Below, one piece after another: positions 1-8,508 of a stretch of 64,000 nt of DNA; within the stretch, counting starts at the first letter, position 1, and each line of letters opens with the position of its first letter. A program made the position numbers and the translations under genes. Location: positions 3,200,335-3,264,334 of the forward strand of contig NZ_CP013910.1 of assembly GCF_001507665.1 (NCBI RefSeq), written 5' to 3'. Source of the stretch: Deinococcus actinosclerus. Its GTDB lineage: Bacteria > Deinococcota > Deinococci > Deinococcales > Deinococcaceae. Below the pieces are notes generated by a model. The model was not told the origin of the DNA and ran no database searches. It saw nothing but the letters and a program-made list of their open reading frames with translations.

Positions 1-243
1 GAGGACATGGCCAAGCCCAAGGCGTTCAGCGAGCACACCAGCCAGCTGGTCGACGAGGACGTCAAGCGCATCCTGACCCGCGCGTTCGAGCGCGCCCGTG
101 AACTCGTCACCGAGTACCAGCAGGCCATGCACGAGGTCGCGGACGCCCTGCTGACGCAGGAACTCATCACCGGGGACGTCGTGCGCGAAGCGGTCAGCCG
201 CGTGGGCGGACAGGCCCAGCCCATGCCGCAGACGACCGCCTGA
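1..243 (+). CDS. ftsH: C-terminal end of FtsH, ATP-dependent zinc metalloprotease (partial)
   Basis: The frame is open from base 1, so the gene starts outside the window; the ATG at 7 is internal. The 80 visible residues are the helical tail of the FtsH protease domain: a segment like [15 protein letters not shown], then a helix rich in E, R and A ([18 protein letters not shown]) and [16 protein letters not shown]. In family members these follow the HExxH zinc site and the third zinc ligand. FtsH is a membrane-bound hexameric AAA protease that degrades misfolded membrane proteins and some regulators. The catalytic parts are not in the window. A hairpin with a T run follows 22 bases after the stop. 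Confidence 0.75.
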   Translation, partial: EDMAKPKAFSEHTSQLVDEDVKRILTRAFERARELVTEYQQAMHEVADALLTQELITGDVVREAVSRVGGQAQPMPQTTA

Positions 244-264
244 ACCTACAGCCGCACGCCACGA

Positions 265-295
265 ACCGCCCCCAGATCATCGGGGGCGGTTTTTC
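265..295 (+). terminator. Intrinsic terminator after ftsH
   Basis: A 9-bp stem (accgccccc / gggggcggt, 7-nt loop) is followed at once by TTTT. It fits a rho-independent terminator for ftsH. From 296 to 490 I see no gene, only short shadow frames. Confidence 0.8.
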
Positions 296-490
296 ATGGC
301 CTGGACAGAGCTTGCGGCAGCGGTCACCCGACGACCTGAACCTGTTGACGTGCAGTACGCGGGACGCTCACGCCCTCTTCCGATGCGACAGAGTGAGCGG
401 GAAGGCGAGGGGGACACCAGGGAACCGGCAAGCTCGCGCCAGCACCTGAACGCCGTCGGGCCTCTCCCCCGCCCTGTCCCGGCAGCAGGG

Positions 491-520
491 CGCCGCCCCC
501 GGTGGTCGTCGGGGGCGGCG
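491..520. terminator. GC-rich hairpin without T run, 3' of the SHOCT-like operon
   Basis: A perfect 10-bp inverted repeat (cgccgccccc / gggggcggcg, 10-nt loop) lies 15 bp beyond the stop of the minus-strand gene ending at 536. Neither side has a T run. Position and strength suggest a 3' end or RNA-stabilising hairpin. Confidence 0.5.
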
Positions 521-535
521 TGGCTTCGGCTGCGG

Positions 536-1198
536 TCACTGGAGGCTGATGTGGACTTCGTTGCCGTGCTGGTCCTGCGCGTCGATCAGCGGGCCCGGGT
601 AGGGGCTGGCCTCGATCAGCAGGCGCAGGGCGTCCAGGGTGAATCCGGCGCTCTCCAGGGCCGAGCGTCCGTGGGGGGGGATCAGGCGGTCGAGGTGCGG
701 GGCGAGGCTGACGGGGATGTTCGCGTTGTACTCGTCGCCGTGCTGGCTTTCCACCTTGATCCGCAGGATGCGGGGGCCGGGGGGCATGTGGGGGTGGTGC
801 ATGTCGGGGTGCGGGCCGTGCAGTTCGCGTTCGACCTGACCGGTGATGTTCTCGACCATGCTGTCAATTCCTCCGGTGATGCGGTCCACGAGGCCGTCGA
901 GGCCGCGGGGGCGCTGGCCGCCGATGACGACCTGGGGGCGGCGGGGCGGCTGTGGGGGCGGGGGCGGGGGTGGGGCGAAGCCGAATCCGGCGTCCCGGAC
1001 GCCGCGCAGCAGCATGATGTGCTCGGCGACCTGACCCGCGTCGAGTTCGGGGCGGCCCAGCAGCGCGGAGACGAATTCGCGGTCCCCCTCGGTCAGGGCG
1101 AGTTTGGGGCTCAGGGCGGCCAGAAGCGGCGCGGCGTCGTCCAGGGTGAGTTTCCCGGCGCGGATCAGGTCGAGGATGCGGCGGATCTTCTCTTTCAT
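536..1198 (-). CDS. SHOCT-like domain protein with proline-rich linker
   Basis: This 220-residue protein is last in a three-gene operon; its ATG overlaps the stop of the upstream gene by 4 nt. Residues 1-65 form a helical SHOCT-like segment (IRAGKLTLDDAAPLLAAL) of the type that mediates oligomerisation in short bacterial proteins. A linker with seven consecutive prolines near residues 77-83 follows. The C-terminal part, about 145-220 (ILRIKVESQHGDEYNANIPV...), is a predicted beta-alpha domain often found with DUF4097 proteins. No signal peptide or membrane segment is seen. The partner genes suggest an envelope-associated sensory or scaffold role, but this is inference. Confidence 0.7.
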   Translation of the reverse strand: MKEKIRRILDLIRAGKLTLDDAAPLLAALSPKLALTEGDREFVSALLGRPELDAGQVAEHIMLLRGVRDAGFGFAPPPPPPPQPPRRPQVVIGGQRPRGLDGLVDRITGGIDSMVENITGQVERELHGPHPDMHHPHMPPGPRILRIKVESQHGDEYNANIPVSLAPHLDRLIPPHGRSALESAGFTLDALRLLIEASPYPGPLIDAQDQHGNEVHISLQ

Positions 1199-1386
1199 GG
1201 CCGGGCTCCGGACAGGGCGCGCTGCAGGCGGGCGCGGTGCGCCTCGGCGTCCAGGGTGCGGCGCAGCTCCGTGCGGGCGTGGGCCCGGGCGGCGTCGGGA
1301 GTCAGGAGGCGCGTCAGGTGGGCGCGCAGGCTGGCGCGGAGTTCACGCAGGCTGGGCAGGTAGGGGGTGGGGTGCAGGATGGTCAT
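1195..1386 (-). CDS. Small basic protein, function unknown
   Basis: A 63-residue protein rich in Arg, Ala and Leu, predicted wholly helical. It sits between the DUF4097 gene and the SHOCT-like gene with ATGA overlaps on both sides, so the three are translationally coupled. No conserved motif is recognised. The spacing, and the lack of an equally good frame on the other strand, are the main support that it is real. Confidence 0.6.
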   Translation of the reverse strand: MTILHPTPYLPSLRELRASLRAHLTRLLTPDAARAHARTELRRTLDAEAHRARLQRALSGARP

Positions 1387-2258
1387 GCGCTCACGACCTT
1401 CAGGTTCCCGGCGGTGATCTGGCAGTGCAGGCGGGCGTCGCCGCCGCCGAGCTGGCCGGTGTGGTGGGTGTTCAGGAAGCCGCCGCTCTTGCCGGTGGGG
1501 AAGTCGGCCCTGAAAGAACCGAGGGTGACGCGGGCGTCGATGTGGACGCTGCTGCCGGGCTGGAGGTGCAGTTTCACGTTCCCGGCGTTCACCTCGACGC
1601 GGTGGTCGCCGCTGCTGAGCGTGCCGGCCCAGGTGAGGTTGCCGCCGTTCACGCTGGCGTTCAGGGTGGCGGCGCCGGTCAGGGTGAGGTTGCCGCCGTT
1701 GACGGTGACGGTACTGGGACCGCTCATCTGGGCGCCGGTCAGGTTGCCGCCGTTCACGTCGGCGTGGAGGCTGTGGGCGCGGCCCATCCGGACGTTCCCG
1801 CCGTTCACCTCGGCGCGCAGGCCCCCGGCGAGGTCGGGCAGCGTGAGGTTGCCGCCGCTGATCTCGGCGCGTGTGTGGCCGGGCGTGAAGGGCAGCGTGA
1901 GGATCGCCTTGAGGCTGCTGCCGGTGTGCGGCTGGCCGGGAATGCGGGCAACGCGCCAGCCCTGTGGGGTCTGCTCGAGGCTGAGGCGGCCGTCCTCGTT
2001 CGCGGCGAGGTGCGGGGTGCTCAGGGCCGCGTCGGTCAGGACGGTGAGGGTGTAACCCCGGACGAGCAGGTGCAGGTCGCGGGTGGCGTCGGCGGGGTGG
2101 TCACCCGGCGCCAGGGTGCTGGTCGGCTGGGTCTGGGTAGCGGGGGGGTCCTGGGTGTCGTCCAGGAGGCCCTGGGCTTCCTCGGGGGTGAGTTTGCCTT
2201 CGGCCACCAGACGCTGAACGTGGGCGTGGAACTCGCTTGCGGGGTGCTGGTCATTCAT
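1383..2258 (-). CDS. DUF4097-type beta-repeat protein with N-terminal SHOCT-like segment
   Basis: The ATG at 2258 is chosen because AGGAGGG lies just upstream; the open frame runs further 5' without support. Product 291 residues. Residues 1-40 (HVQRLVAEGKLTPEEAQGLLDD) are a SHOCT-like helical hairpin. About residues 120-290 form a beta-helix-like region with recurring GGN turns (ISGGNLTL, VNGGNVRM, VNGGNLTG, VNGGNLTL, VNGGNLTW, VNAGNVKL), typical of DUF4097/DUF4098 putative adhesin-like proteins. First gene of the operon 2258-536. Such genes are often linked to PadR-type regulators and envelope stress elsewhere; no regulator gene is adjacent here. Confidence 0.8.
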   Translation of the reverse strand: MNDQHPASEFHAHVQRLVAEGKLTPEEAQGLLDDTQDPPATQTQPTSTLAPGDHPADATRDLHLLVRGYTLTVLTDAALSTPHLAANEDGRLSLEQTPQGWRVARIPGQPHTGSSLKAILTLPFTPGHTRAEISGGNLTLPDLAGGLRAEVNGGNVRMGRAHSLHADVNGGNLTGAQMSGPSTVTVNGGNLTLTGAATLNASVNGGNLTWAGTLSSGDHRVEVNAGNVKLHLQPGSSVHIDARVTLGSFRADFPTGKSGGFLNTHHTGQLGGGDARLHCQITAGNLKVVSA

Positions 2259-2276
2259 GCTGCCCTCCTGAGCACC

Positions 2277-2305
2277 ATAGAAACACCAATCTCCTAATCT
2301 GTCAA
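2277..2305 (-). promoter_or_regulatory. Sigma-70-type promoter of the DUF4097 operon
   Basis: On the minus strand a perfect TTGACA (2305-2300) is followed by a 17-nt spacer and TTCTAT (2282-2277). Transcription would begin around 2270, giving a leader of about a dozen bases with an AGGAGGG ribosome binding site. It is one of the best consensus promoters in the window. Confidence 0.75.
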
Positions 2306-2319
2306 GTCTAGTTTTACAG
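2299..2319. promoter_or_regulatory. Imperfect 21-bp palindrome over the -35 box (candidate operator)
   Basis: CTGT and ACAG ends and a central CTAG give dyad symmetry across 21 bp, centred at 2309. It overlaps the TTGACA box of the DUF4097 operon promoter, the classical position for a repressor operator. No regulator gene lies nearby, so the protein that binds it is unknown. Confidence 0.45.
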
Positions 2320-2494
2320 ATGATGAAGTCGGCCTTTCCCCTGCCAGCATCGGATGCCGAGGGAGTCCCACCCGCACAGCCTTTCCGCCCACAGCCCCTC
2401 CCAGGCGTGCAACCGACACACCGTCGCCTCGGGCAGCCGGATTGACGAATAGCAAGTCCGGCTTTCCATGTCGGCCCCCGGGCCACCCTCGCCC

Positions 2495-2500
2495 TATCCT
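2495..2500 (+). promoter_or_regulatory. -10 hexamer TATCCT, leaderless start for the RNase II gene
   Basis: TATCCT ends exactly 7 nt before the ATG at 2508, implying transcription starts at or next to the start codon. No Shine-Dalgarno is present. Confidence 0.6.
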
Positions 2501-2507
2501 CTGAGGC

Positions 2508-3896
2508 ATGACCCTGCCCGACCTCACGCCCGCGCAGCGCACCGAGCTGGAACTGCTCGCCCGTGGCAAACAGGACAAGAGCCGCACCATGCGCGACCTG
2601 AACCAGCCCGAGACGCCCGAGGCCGCGCACGCGCTGCTGCTGCGCGCCGGCCTGTGGACCGACGCCCGCACGCCCTACGCCGACCGCCTGGGGGCCGCCC
2701 TGACGCCCGTGGCGCTGGACGTGCCGGCCTTCGCACCGGAAGGGCGGCTGGACCTGACGCACCTGGAGACCTTCGCCATCGACGACGAGGGCAACCGCGA
2801 CCCGGACGACGCCGTGGGCATCGAGGCGCTGCCCGGCGGCCTGACGCGCCTGTGGGTGCACGTGGCCGACGTGGCGGCGCTGGCGCCCGCCGACAGCCCG
2901 CTGGATCTGGAGGCCCGCGCGCGCGGCGCGACCCTGTACCTGCCCGACCGCACCATCGGCATGCTGCCCGACGCGCTGGTCGAGCAGGCGGGCCTGGGCC
3001 TGCACGACACCAGCCCGGCGCTGAGCATCAGCCTGGACCTGGACGAGGACGGCAACGCCGAGGCCGTGGACGTGCAGCTGACCACCGTGCGCGTGCAGCG
3101 CCTGACGTACACCCAGGCGCAGGAACGGCTGGACGCGGGCGAGGAGCCGTTCGCGACGCTGGCGCGCCTGGCCGCCGCGAGCCGCGAGCTGCGCGTGCAG
3201 GAGGGCGCCCTGAGTATTGACCTGCCCGAGGTCCGCGTGAAGGCGGACGAGGCGGGCGCGACCGTCACGCCGCTACCCAAGCCGGAAATGCGGGTGGTGG
3301 TGCAGGAGTGCATGACGCTGGCCGGGTGGGCCGCCGCGATCTACGCGGACGACCACGCGATCGCCCTGCCGTTCGCCACGCAGGATCCGCCCCACCGCGA
3401 GGTGCGCGGCGACACCCTGCCCGCGCAGTGGGCGCGGCGGCGCACGCTGGCCCGCACCCGCTTCCAGCCCGCGCCGGGGCCGCACGCGGGCATGGGCCTG
3501 GACCTGTACACCCAGGCGACCAGCCCGATGCGCCGCTACCTGGATCTGGTCGTGCACCAGCAGCTGCGCGCGCATCTGGCCGGACAGGACGGGCTGAGCG
3601 GCAAGGAGGTCGCGGCGCGCGTGGCGCAGGCGCAGATGAACGCCGACGCCACCCGGCAGGCCGAGCGCCTGAGCCGTAAGCATCACACCCTGCGCTTCAT
3701 CGCCGCGCAGCCGGAGCGCGAGTGGGAGGCGGTCGTGGTGGACCGCCGGGGGCCGCAGGCGACCCTGCTGATCCCGGATCTGGCCTTCGACCTGCCACTG
3801 AGCACGCCCGCCGCGCCCGGCACGGCGCTGCGCGTGCGGCTGGGCGACGTGAACCTGCCGAACCTGACCCTGCGCGCGCGGGTGGTCACGGACTGA
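2508..3896 (+). CDS. RNase II family 3'-5' exoribonuclease (RNB domain)
   Basis: Processive hydrolytic exoribonuclease that degrades single-stranded RNA from the 3' end, leaving 5'-monophosphate nucleotides. The 462-residue product matches the compact RNase II of D. radiodurans (DR0020). The RNB core is clear: metal-binding acidic cluster FAIDDEGNRDPDDAVG (residues about 88-103), LWVHVADVAAL, and the conserved TSPMRRYLDLVVHQQL (about 340-355). The N-terminus is an unusual helical domain in place of the two cold-shock domains of E. coli RNase II, as known for the Deinococcus enzyme; the C-terminal 60 residues form an S1-like beta domain. ATG chosen from the 7-nt spacing to TATCCT. Confidence 0.93.
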   Translation: MTLPDLTPAQRTELELLARGKQDKSRTMRDLNQPETPEAAHALLLRAGLWTDARTPYADRLGAALTPVALDVPAFAPEGRLDLTHLETFAIDDEGNRDPDDAVGIEALPGGLTRLWVHVADVAALAPADSPLDLEARARGATLYLPDRTIGMLPDALVEQAGLGLHDTSPALSISLDLDEDGNAEAVDVQLTTVRVQRLTYTQAQERLDAGEEPFATLARLAAASRELRVQEGALSIDLPEVRVKADEAGATVTPLPKPEMRVVVQECMTLAGWAAAIYADDHAIALPFATQDPPHREVRGDTLPAQWARRRTLARTRFQPAPGPHAGMGLDLYTQATSPMRRYLDLVVHQQLRAHLAGQDGLSGKEVAARVAQAQMNADATRQAERLSRKHHTLRFIAAQPEREWEAVVVDRRGPQATLLIPDLAFDLPLSTPAAPGTALRVRLGDVNLPNLTLRARVVTD

Positions 3897-3954
3897 CGCG
3901 GACTCGCGCCGGGGCGCGGCAGGCCGGGTGGGCGAGCGGCAAACGCCCGCACCC

Positions 3955-4060
3955 TGCATAAAATCACGCAGGCAAAGTTAGCAAATAACGAAAAACAGCG
4001 TGATAGACGCACAATCTTCTGTCCGAATCCTGATTCATCTTTCATTCATCCACCCCCGCG
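3955..4060. other. AT-rich intergenic patch
   Basis: This is the most AT-rich stretch in the window. It holds a short CCTGC/GCAGG hairpin (3955-3975) just after RNase II and A/T-rich sequence toward the next gene. No gene is seen. It may carry the 3' end of the RNase II transcript and upstream elements for the gene at 4080. Confidence 0.35.
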
Positions 4061-4066
4061 CATGAC

Positions 4067-4072
4067 TACACT
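4067..4072 (+). promoter_or_regulatory. -10 hexamer TACACT, leaderless start for the gene at 4080
   Basis: TACACT ends 7 nt before the ATG at 4080. This argues for starting there and not at the in-frame ATG at 4062, which would lie upstream of the -10 box. Confidence 0.6.
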
Positions 4073-4079
4073 GCCAGTC

Positions 4080-4349
4080 ATGTCCGCCGCGAGCATCCTC
4101 CCCAGCGACATCGTGTCCCTCCGCATGAGCCACTGCCGGGCCGAGCACGCCGCGCGTGAAGCGCAGTACCACCTCGCCGTGCTGCACTACCGCACCTGCC
4201 TGGAGGCCGCCGAGCGCCGCGAGGACTGCCGCGCCGTGGAATTCTTCGCACTGAAACTCGCCGGGTGCTACGACCAGATGGGCCTGAATGCCAAGGCCGC
4301 CAGCTTCCGCGCCCTGGCGGGCAGCGGCGACGCCCCCCTGCTCGGCTGA
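4080..4349 (+). CDS. Small TPR-like helical protein, function unknown
   Basis: An 89-residue soluble protein with two or three helices resembling one tetratricopeptide unit: AEHAAREAQYHLAVLHYRTCLEAAERRED followed by FALKLAGCYDQMGLNAKAASFRALA. TPR units usually bind partner proteins. It has no signal peptide and its own leaderless-type promoter. A strong hairpin follows it. I do not recognise a named family. Confidence 0.7.
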   Translation: MSAASILPSDIVSLRMSHCRAEHAAREAQYHLAVLHYRTCLEAAERREDCRAVEFFALKLAGCYDQMGLNAKAASFRALAGSGDAPLLG

Positions 4350-4360
4350 GCCACCCCTCT

Positions 4361-4413
4361 GAACTGACCGCCGCGCCCCCCCCTCAAGCTTCACGGGGCG
4401 CGGCGGTCAGTTC
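4361..4413. terminator. Perfect 19-bp hairpin between two genes
   Basis: Arms at 4361-4379 and 4395-4413 are exact reverse complements with a 15-nt loop. No T run follows. It lies after the stop at 4349 and before the ATG at 4444. It probably acts as a strong transcription or RNA-processing end; hairpins of this kind recur after genes in this window. Confidence 0.6.
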
Positions 4414-4443
4414 CCCCTCAGCTTCGCGCGGCACACTCGGCAC

Positions 4444-4797
4444 ATGACCACCCTGCCCCTGACCCTGCTGCGCCGCGCCTTTCTGCCCCTGGCCCTGCTC
4501 GGGAGCGCCCACGCCGCCACCCTTGACCTGAAGGTCGGCCAGACCGGCAAACTGGGGGACGCGACCATCACGCTGCTGCGCACGCAGGACAGCCGCTGCC
4601 CCATGAACGCCCGCTGCATCCAGGCCGGGGACCTGATCACCAGCGTCCTGGTGCGCGAGGGCAGCCGCGTGCGCCTGCTGCGCCTGAAACTCTCGGACAC
4701 GACCGCCCAGTCGAGCGGGCTGCACATCAGCGGCGCCACCGCCAACATGGCCGGGCAGCGCCTGCCACTGACCGTGACCTTCAGCGACGGCCGCTGA
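4444..4797 (+). CDS. Secreted small protein, function unknown
   Basis: A 117-residue protein with a Sec signal peptide (basic start, LLRRAFLPLALLGSAHA, cleavage after AHA at about residue 24). The mature part is beta-rich with two cysteines close together (DSRCPMNARC) that could form a disulfide or bind metal. No family is recognised. A CACACT hexamer lies 6 nt before the ATG, so the transcript may be leaderless. Confidence 0.7.
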   Translation: MTTLPLTLLRRAFLPLALLGSAHAATLDLKVGQTGKLGDATITLLRTQDSRCPMNARCIQAGDLITSVLVREGSRVRLLRLKLSDTTAQSSGLHISGATANMAGQRLPLTVTFSDGR

Positions 4798-4808
4798 CCG
4801 CACCCGCC

Positions 4809-4853
4809 CCGGAGGCCCGCGCCGGCATTCGGTCGCGGGCCTCCGGGAATTTC
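4809..4853 (+). terminator. Terminator hairpin after the secreted protein gene
   Basis: Perfect 13-bp stem (4809-4821 with 4834-4846), then GAATTTCT. The downstream gene begins at 4869, so its -10 box abuts this terminator. Confidence 0.65.
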
Positions 4854-4855
4854 TC

Positions 4856-4861
4856 TACAGT
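4856..4861 (+). promoter_or_regulatory. -10 hexamer TACAGT, leaderless start at 4869
   Basis: TACAGT ends 7 nt before the ATG at 4869. The in-frame ATG at 4860 overlaps this box and is unlikely to be used. Confidence 0.55.
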
Positions 4862-4868
4862 GGGTCAC

Positions 4869-6656
4869 ATGAGAACCCCGGCCCTGATCCTGAGCGCCGC
4901 GCTGGCCCTGAGCGGCGCGGCGTCCGCCCTGACCCTCTCGAAACCCACCGTGTACACCGTGCCGGGCGCGGACTCGCACCTCGCGGCGTTCCTGCCGGGC
5001 GGGCAGGTGGCCGTGGACGCCGACAACGCCGTGCTGCTGCTCGACCAGAACCTGAAGACCGTGCGCGGCTGGTACAGCCTGCAGGGCAGCGTGCGCGCCC
5101 TGAGCGCCAGCCCGGACGGCGCCCGCGTGGCCGCCCTGAGCCGCGACCGCTGGGTCGTGTGGGACGCGCAGACCGGCCAGGAGGTCCGCAGCGGCAAGGC
5201 CGGGCCGGACACCACGCTGGGCTTCGCGGCGGACGGCGCGCTGCTGCTCTTGGAGGACGGAACGCTGGACCGCCTGGACCTGGGCAGCGGCGTGCGGACC
5301 GAGCTGCTCGGCGACGGCGAGGCGTACGGCGTCCGGGTCAGCCCGGACGGCACGCGCGCCGCCGTCATCTACGACAGCCGCGTGGATCTGGTCAGCCTCC
5401 CGGACGGCAAGGTCGTGACCAGCGGCGAGATCAGTGACGACTGGGACGGCCTGGAGGCGACCTTCAGCCCGGACGGGCAGGCCGCCGTCATCCGCACCGG
5501 CAGCGCCGCGCTGATCCTGCGCGCCGGGCAGGACACGGCCACCGAGGTCGAGGGCGGCGAGGACTTCAGCCTGGACGGCAGCGTGGTGTTCCTGAACCCC
5601 GCGCAGTTCCTGTACGCCGAGTACGGTGAGGGCCAGCTGTTCGACGCGCAGACCGGCGAGCCGGTCGGGGACGCCCTGGAACTCGACAGCCTCGATACGC
5701 TGGTGGGCGGCCCGGACGGTCAGGTCCTCAGCCTGGGCGGCAGCGTGGGCCGCCTGAACCTGAGCGCGCTGGACGCCCCGGCCCGCCCGCGCGTCACGCT
5801 GCCCAGCGCGAACGCCTGGAGCGGCGCGTTCATCGGCGGCGTGCCGCACGCGGGCCTGGGCGACTTCATCAACCTGAAGACCGGCAAGGCGCTGAACGTC
5901 GGCAACCGCGAGCGCCTGTACGCCACGGAAGCGCAGGGCGAGCAGGTCTGGACGCTGAACGCGAGCGGCACCGTGAACGTGTACCGCGCCGGGAAGATCG
6001 TGAAGGTCGCCGCGCTGGGCAGCAAGGTCGAGTACGAGACCCTGCACACCTCGCCCGACGGGCGCTACGCCGCCGTCAGCGGCTACGAGGGCCTGGCGCT
6101 GCTCGACGGTCAGACCGCCAAGGTCGTGAAGCAGTTCACGCCCGCGCAGCTGAAGGTCAAGGACATTCACGACGCGCTGCCCACCCCCGACGGGAAAGCC
6201 GTGCTCGTCATTCCGCACGAGGGCAACCCGCTGCGGGTGGACGTGGCGACCGGCAAAGTGCAGGCGGCCGTGAACCTGCCCGCCGACGCCTCGGCCGAGG
6301 AATTCCAGCAGAGCCGGGGCGGCACGCTGGCCGTCGCGTACTCCCTGGACGACACGTCCTTCGTGGCGCTGTTCAAACCCGGCGCCGCCACGCCGTTCAA
6401 GACGCTGAAGTTCGCCACGGCGGTGCGCACGCTGCGCTTCAGCCCGGACGGCAAGCTGCTGGCCCTGCTCACCGGCGACGCGCAGAACGCCCTGCAGGTG
6501 CTCGACACCGCCAGCGGCAGCGTCCTGGCCCGCGCCGGGCAGTTCAGTCTGCGCACCAGCCTGCTCACGTGGTCGGCCAGCGGCGCGCAGCTGATGGTGG
6601 GTGCCGGGCAGCAGGGCCAGCCGGGCAGCGTCAGCGTGTACGACGTCAAACGCTGA
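4869..6656 (+). CDS. Secreted WD40-like beta-propeller protein
   Basis: About 595 residues with a signal peptide (MRTPALILSAALALSGAASA). The mature protein has many blades resembling WD40/YVTN propeller repeats, marked by recurring SPDG turns (ASPDGARVAAL, VSPDGTRAAVI, FSPDGQAAVI, TSPDGRYAAVS, FSPDGKLLALL) and by short strands like VVWDAQTGQEV and LLDGQTAKVV. Propellers of this type are scaffolds or ligand-binding domains outside the cytoplasm. No enzymatic residues are evident. It appears monocistronic, followed by a terminator. Confidence 0.8.
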   Translation: MRTPALILSAALALSGAASALTLSKPTVYTVPGADSHLAAFLPGGQVAVDADNAVLLLDQNLKTVRGWYSLQGSVRALSASPDGARVAALSRDRWVVWDAQTGQEVRSGKAGPDTTLGFAADGALLLLEDGTLDRLDLGSGVRTELLGDGEAYGVRVSPDGTRAAVIYDSRVDLVSLPDGKVVTSGEISDDWDGLEATFSPDGQAAVIRTGSAALILRAGQDTATEVEGGEDFSLDGSVVFLNPAQFLYAEYGEGQLFDAQTGEPVGDALELDSLDTLVGGPDGQVLSLGGSVGRLNLSALDAPARPRVTLPSANAWSGAFIGGVPHAGLGDFINLKTGKALNVGNRERLYATEAQGEQVWTLNASGTVNVYRAGKIVKVAALGSKVEYETLHTSPDGRYAAVSGYEGLALLDGQTAKVVKQFTPAQLKVKDIHDALPTPDGKAVLVIPHEGNPLRVDVATGKVQAAVNLPADASAEEFQQSRGGTLAVAYSLDDTSFVALFKPGAATPFKTLKFATAVRTLRFSPDGKLLALLTGDAQNALQVLDTASGSVLARAGQFSLRTSLLTWSASGAQLMVGAGQQGQPGSVSVYDVKR

Positions 6657-6680
6657 CGCCCGTCACCGCCACGCATGAGC

Positions 6681-6712
6681 AGAGGCGCCCTCACTCGACT
6701 GGGGGCGCCTCT
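6681..6712 (+). terminator. Terminator hairpin after the propeller gene
   Basis: A 10-bp stem (agaggcgccc / gggcgcctct) with a 12-nt loop, 24 bases past the stop codon. The tail (cgcttc) is only weakly T-rich. Confidence 0.6.
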
Positions 6713-6729
6713 CGCTTCAGCTTCCGGGC

Positions 6730-6802
6730 GCATACCTTGACCGGCCCTGCATACCGCGCTATAGTTCTGGACATCACCGCCTGAGAGGCGGGTTTTTTAT
6801 TT
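6730..6802 (+). repeat. Promoter-terminator module, copy A
   Basis: TTGACC (6737-6742), a 17-nt spacer and TATAGT (6760-6765) form a near-consensus promoter. About 12 nt downstream comes a hairpin CCGCCT-GAG-AGGCGG (6777-6791) followed by G and TTTTTT. The predicted transcript is only about 25-30 nt. GCATACC occurs twice, 19 bp apart, at 6730 and 6749, flanking the -35 box. Copy B at 20254-20326 is about 88% identical with the same architecture. The T run overlaps the stop codon of the convergent cytochrome gene. No protein-like conservation pattern is evident between the copies. Confidence 0.7.
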
Positions 6803-7305
6803 TCCCGCCTTCTTCTTCGGCGGAGCGAACTGCTCGGCGCCTCCGGCCGCCGTGAACGCCGCACGCAGCTCGTCCAGGGACTGCGTGGGGCGGCTGGCCG
6901 GGTCGCCGGGAAGGGTCTTCGCGTAGACCTCCAGCGCGTCCGGGTAGCTGTCGCCGTCCGCGTCGGTGTCAGCCTGCAGTAGGGTGTACAGCGCCTGCGG
7001 GAAGCTCAGGTGACGCCCCTCTTTGGCCTCGCTGGCGAAAGTCGCCTGGATAGCCTGCCCGAACGGGTTCCAGGGGGCGCCGCCGTCCGCGTTCACGTGG
7101 CAATACGTGCAGGGCATGACGCGGCGGTCCAGCTCCCACAGCTCATTCCCTTCGGTCAGGTGCAGCTGCGGCGCGGCCTGGAGGCGGTAACGGGGCAGCG
7201 CCCCGGCGGTGCTCAGCAGGGGCGAGAGCAGCACCAGCCCCGCCAGCGTCAGCCCGACGCCCTTCACGCTGGCCCTGCGCACCTGGGCCTTATGCACGCG
7301 GGCGT

Positions 7306-7309
<4 letters not shown>
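6797..7309 (-). CDS. Mono-heme c-type cytochrome-like secreted protein
   Basis: A 170-residue protein with an N-terminal membrane/signal segment ([20 protein letters not shown]) and a single heme c motif CTYCH at about residues 67-71. A calcium-loop-like stretch [11 protein letters not shown] at about 120 resembles thrombospondin type 3 or EF-hand loops. It ends in a lysine-rich tail. Its start overlaps the stop of the DUF1501 gene by 4 nt, so it is third in the operon DUF1800-DUF1501-cytochrome. A secreted heme protein beside DUF1501 and DUF1800 proteins suggests a periplasmic redox or degradation function. Confidence 0.75.
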
Positions 7310-8478
<1,169 letters not shown>

Positions 8479-8508
8479 GGGGCACTCCTCCGGGGGGGTC
8501 AGGGCGGG

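Noticed and set aside
296..2297. Long plus-strand open frames across the DUF4097 operon
   Set aside because: They are low-complexity shadows (Val/Gly/Ala/Arg-rich) of the minus-strand genes, produced by high GC; no start signals and no domain-like sequence.
6737..6784. Possible conserved peptide shared by the two promoter-terminator modules
   Set aside because: In one frame both read similarly (PAYRAI...DITA), but differences are not biased to third codon positions, the frames differ in stop context, and the shared bases are explained by promoter and hairpin.
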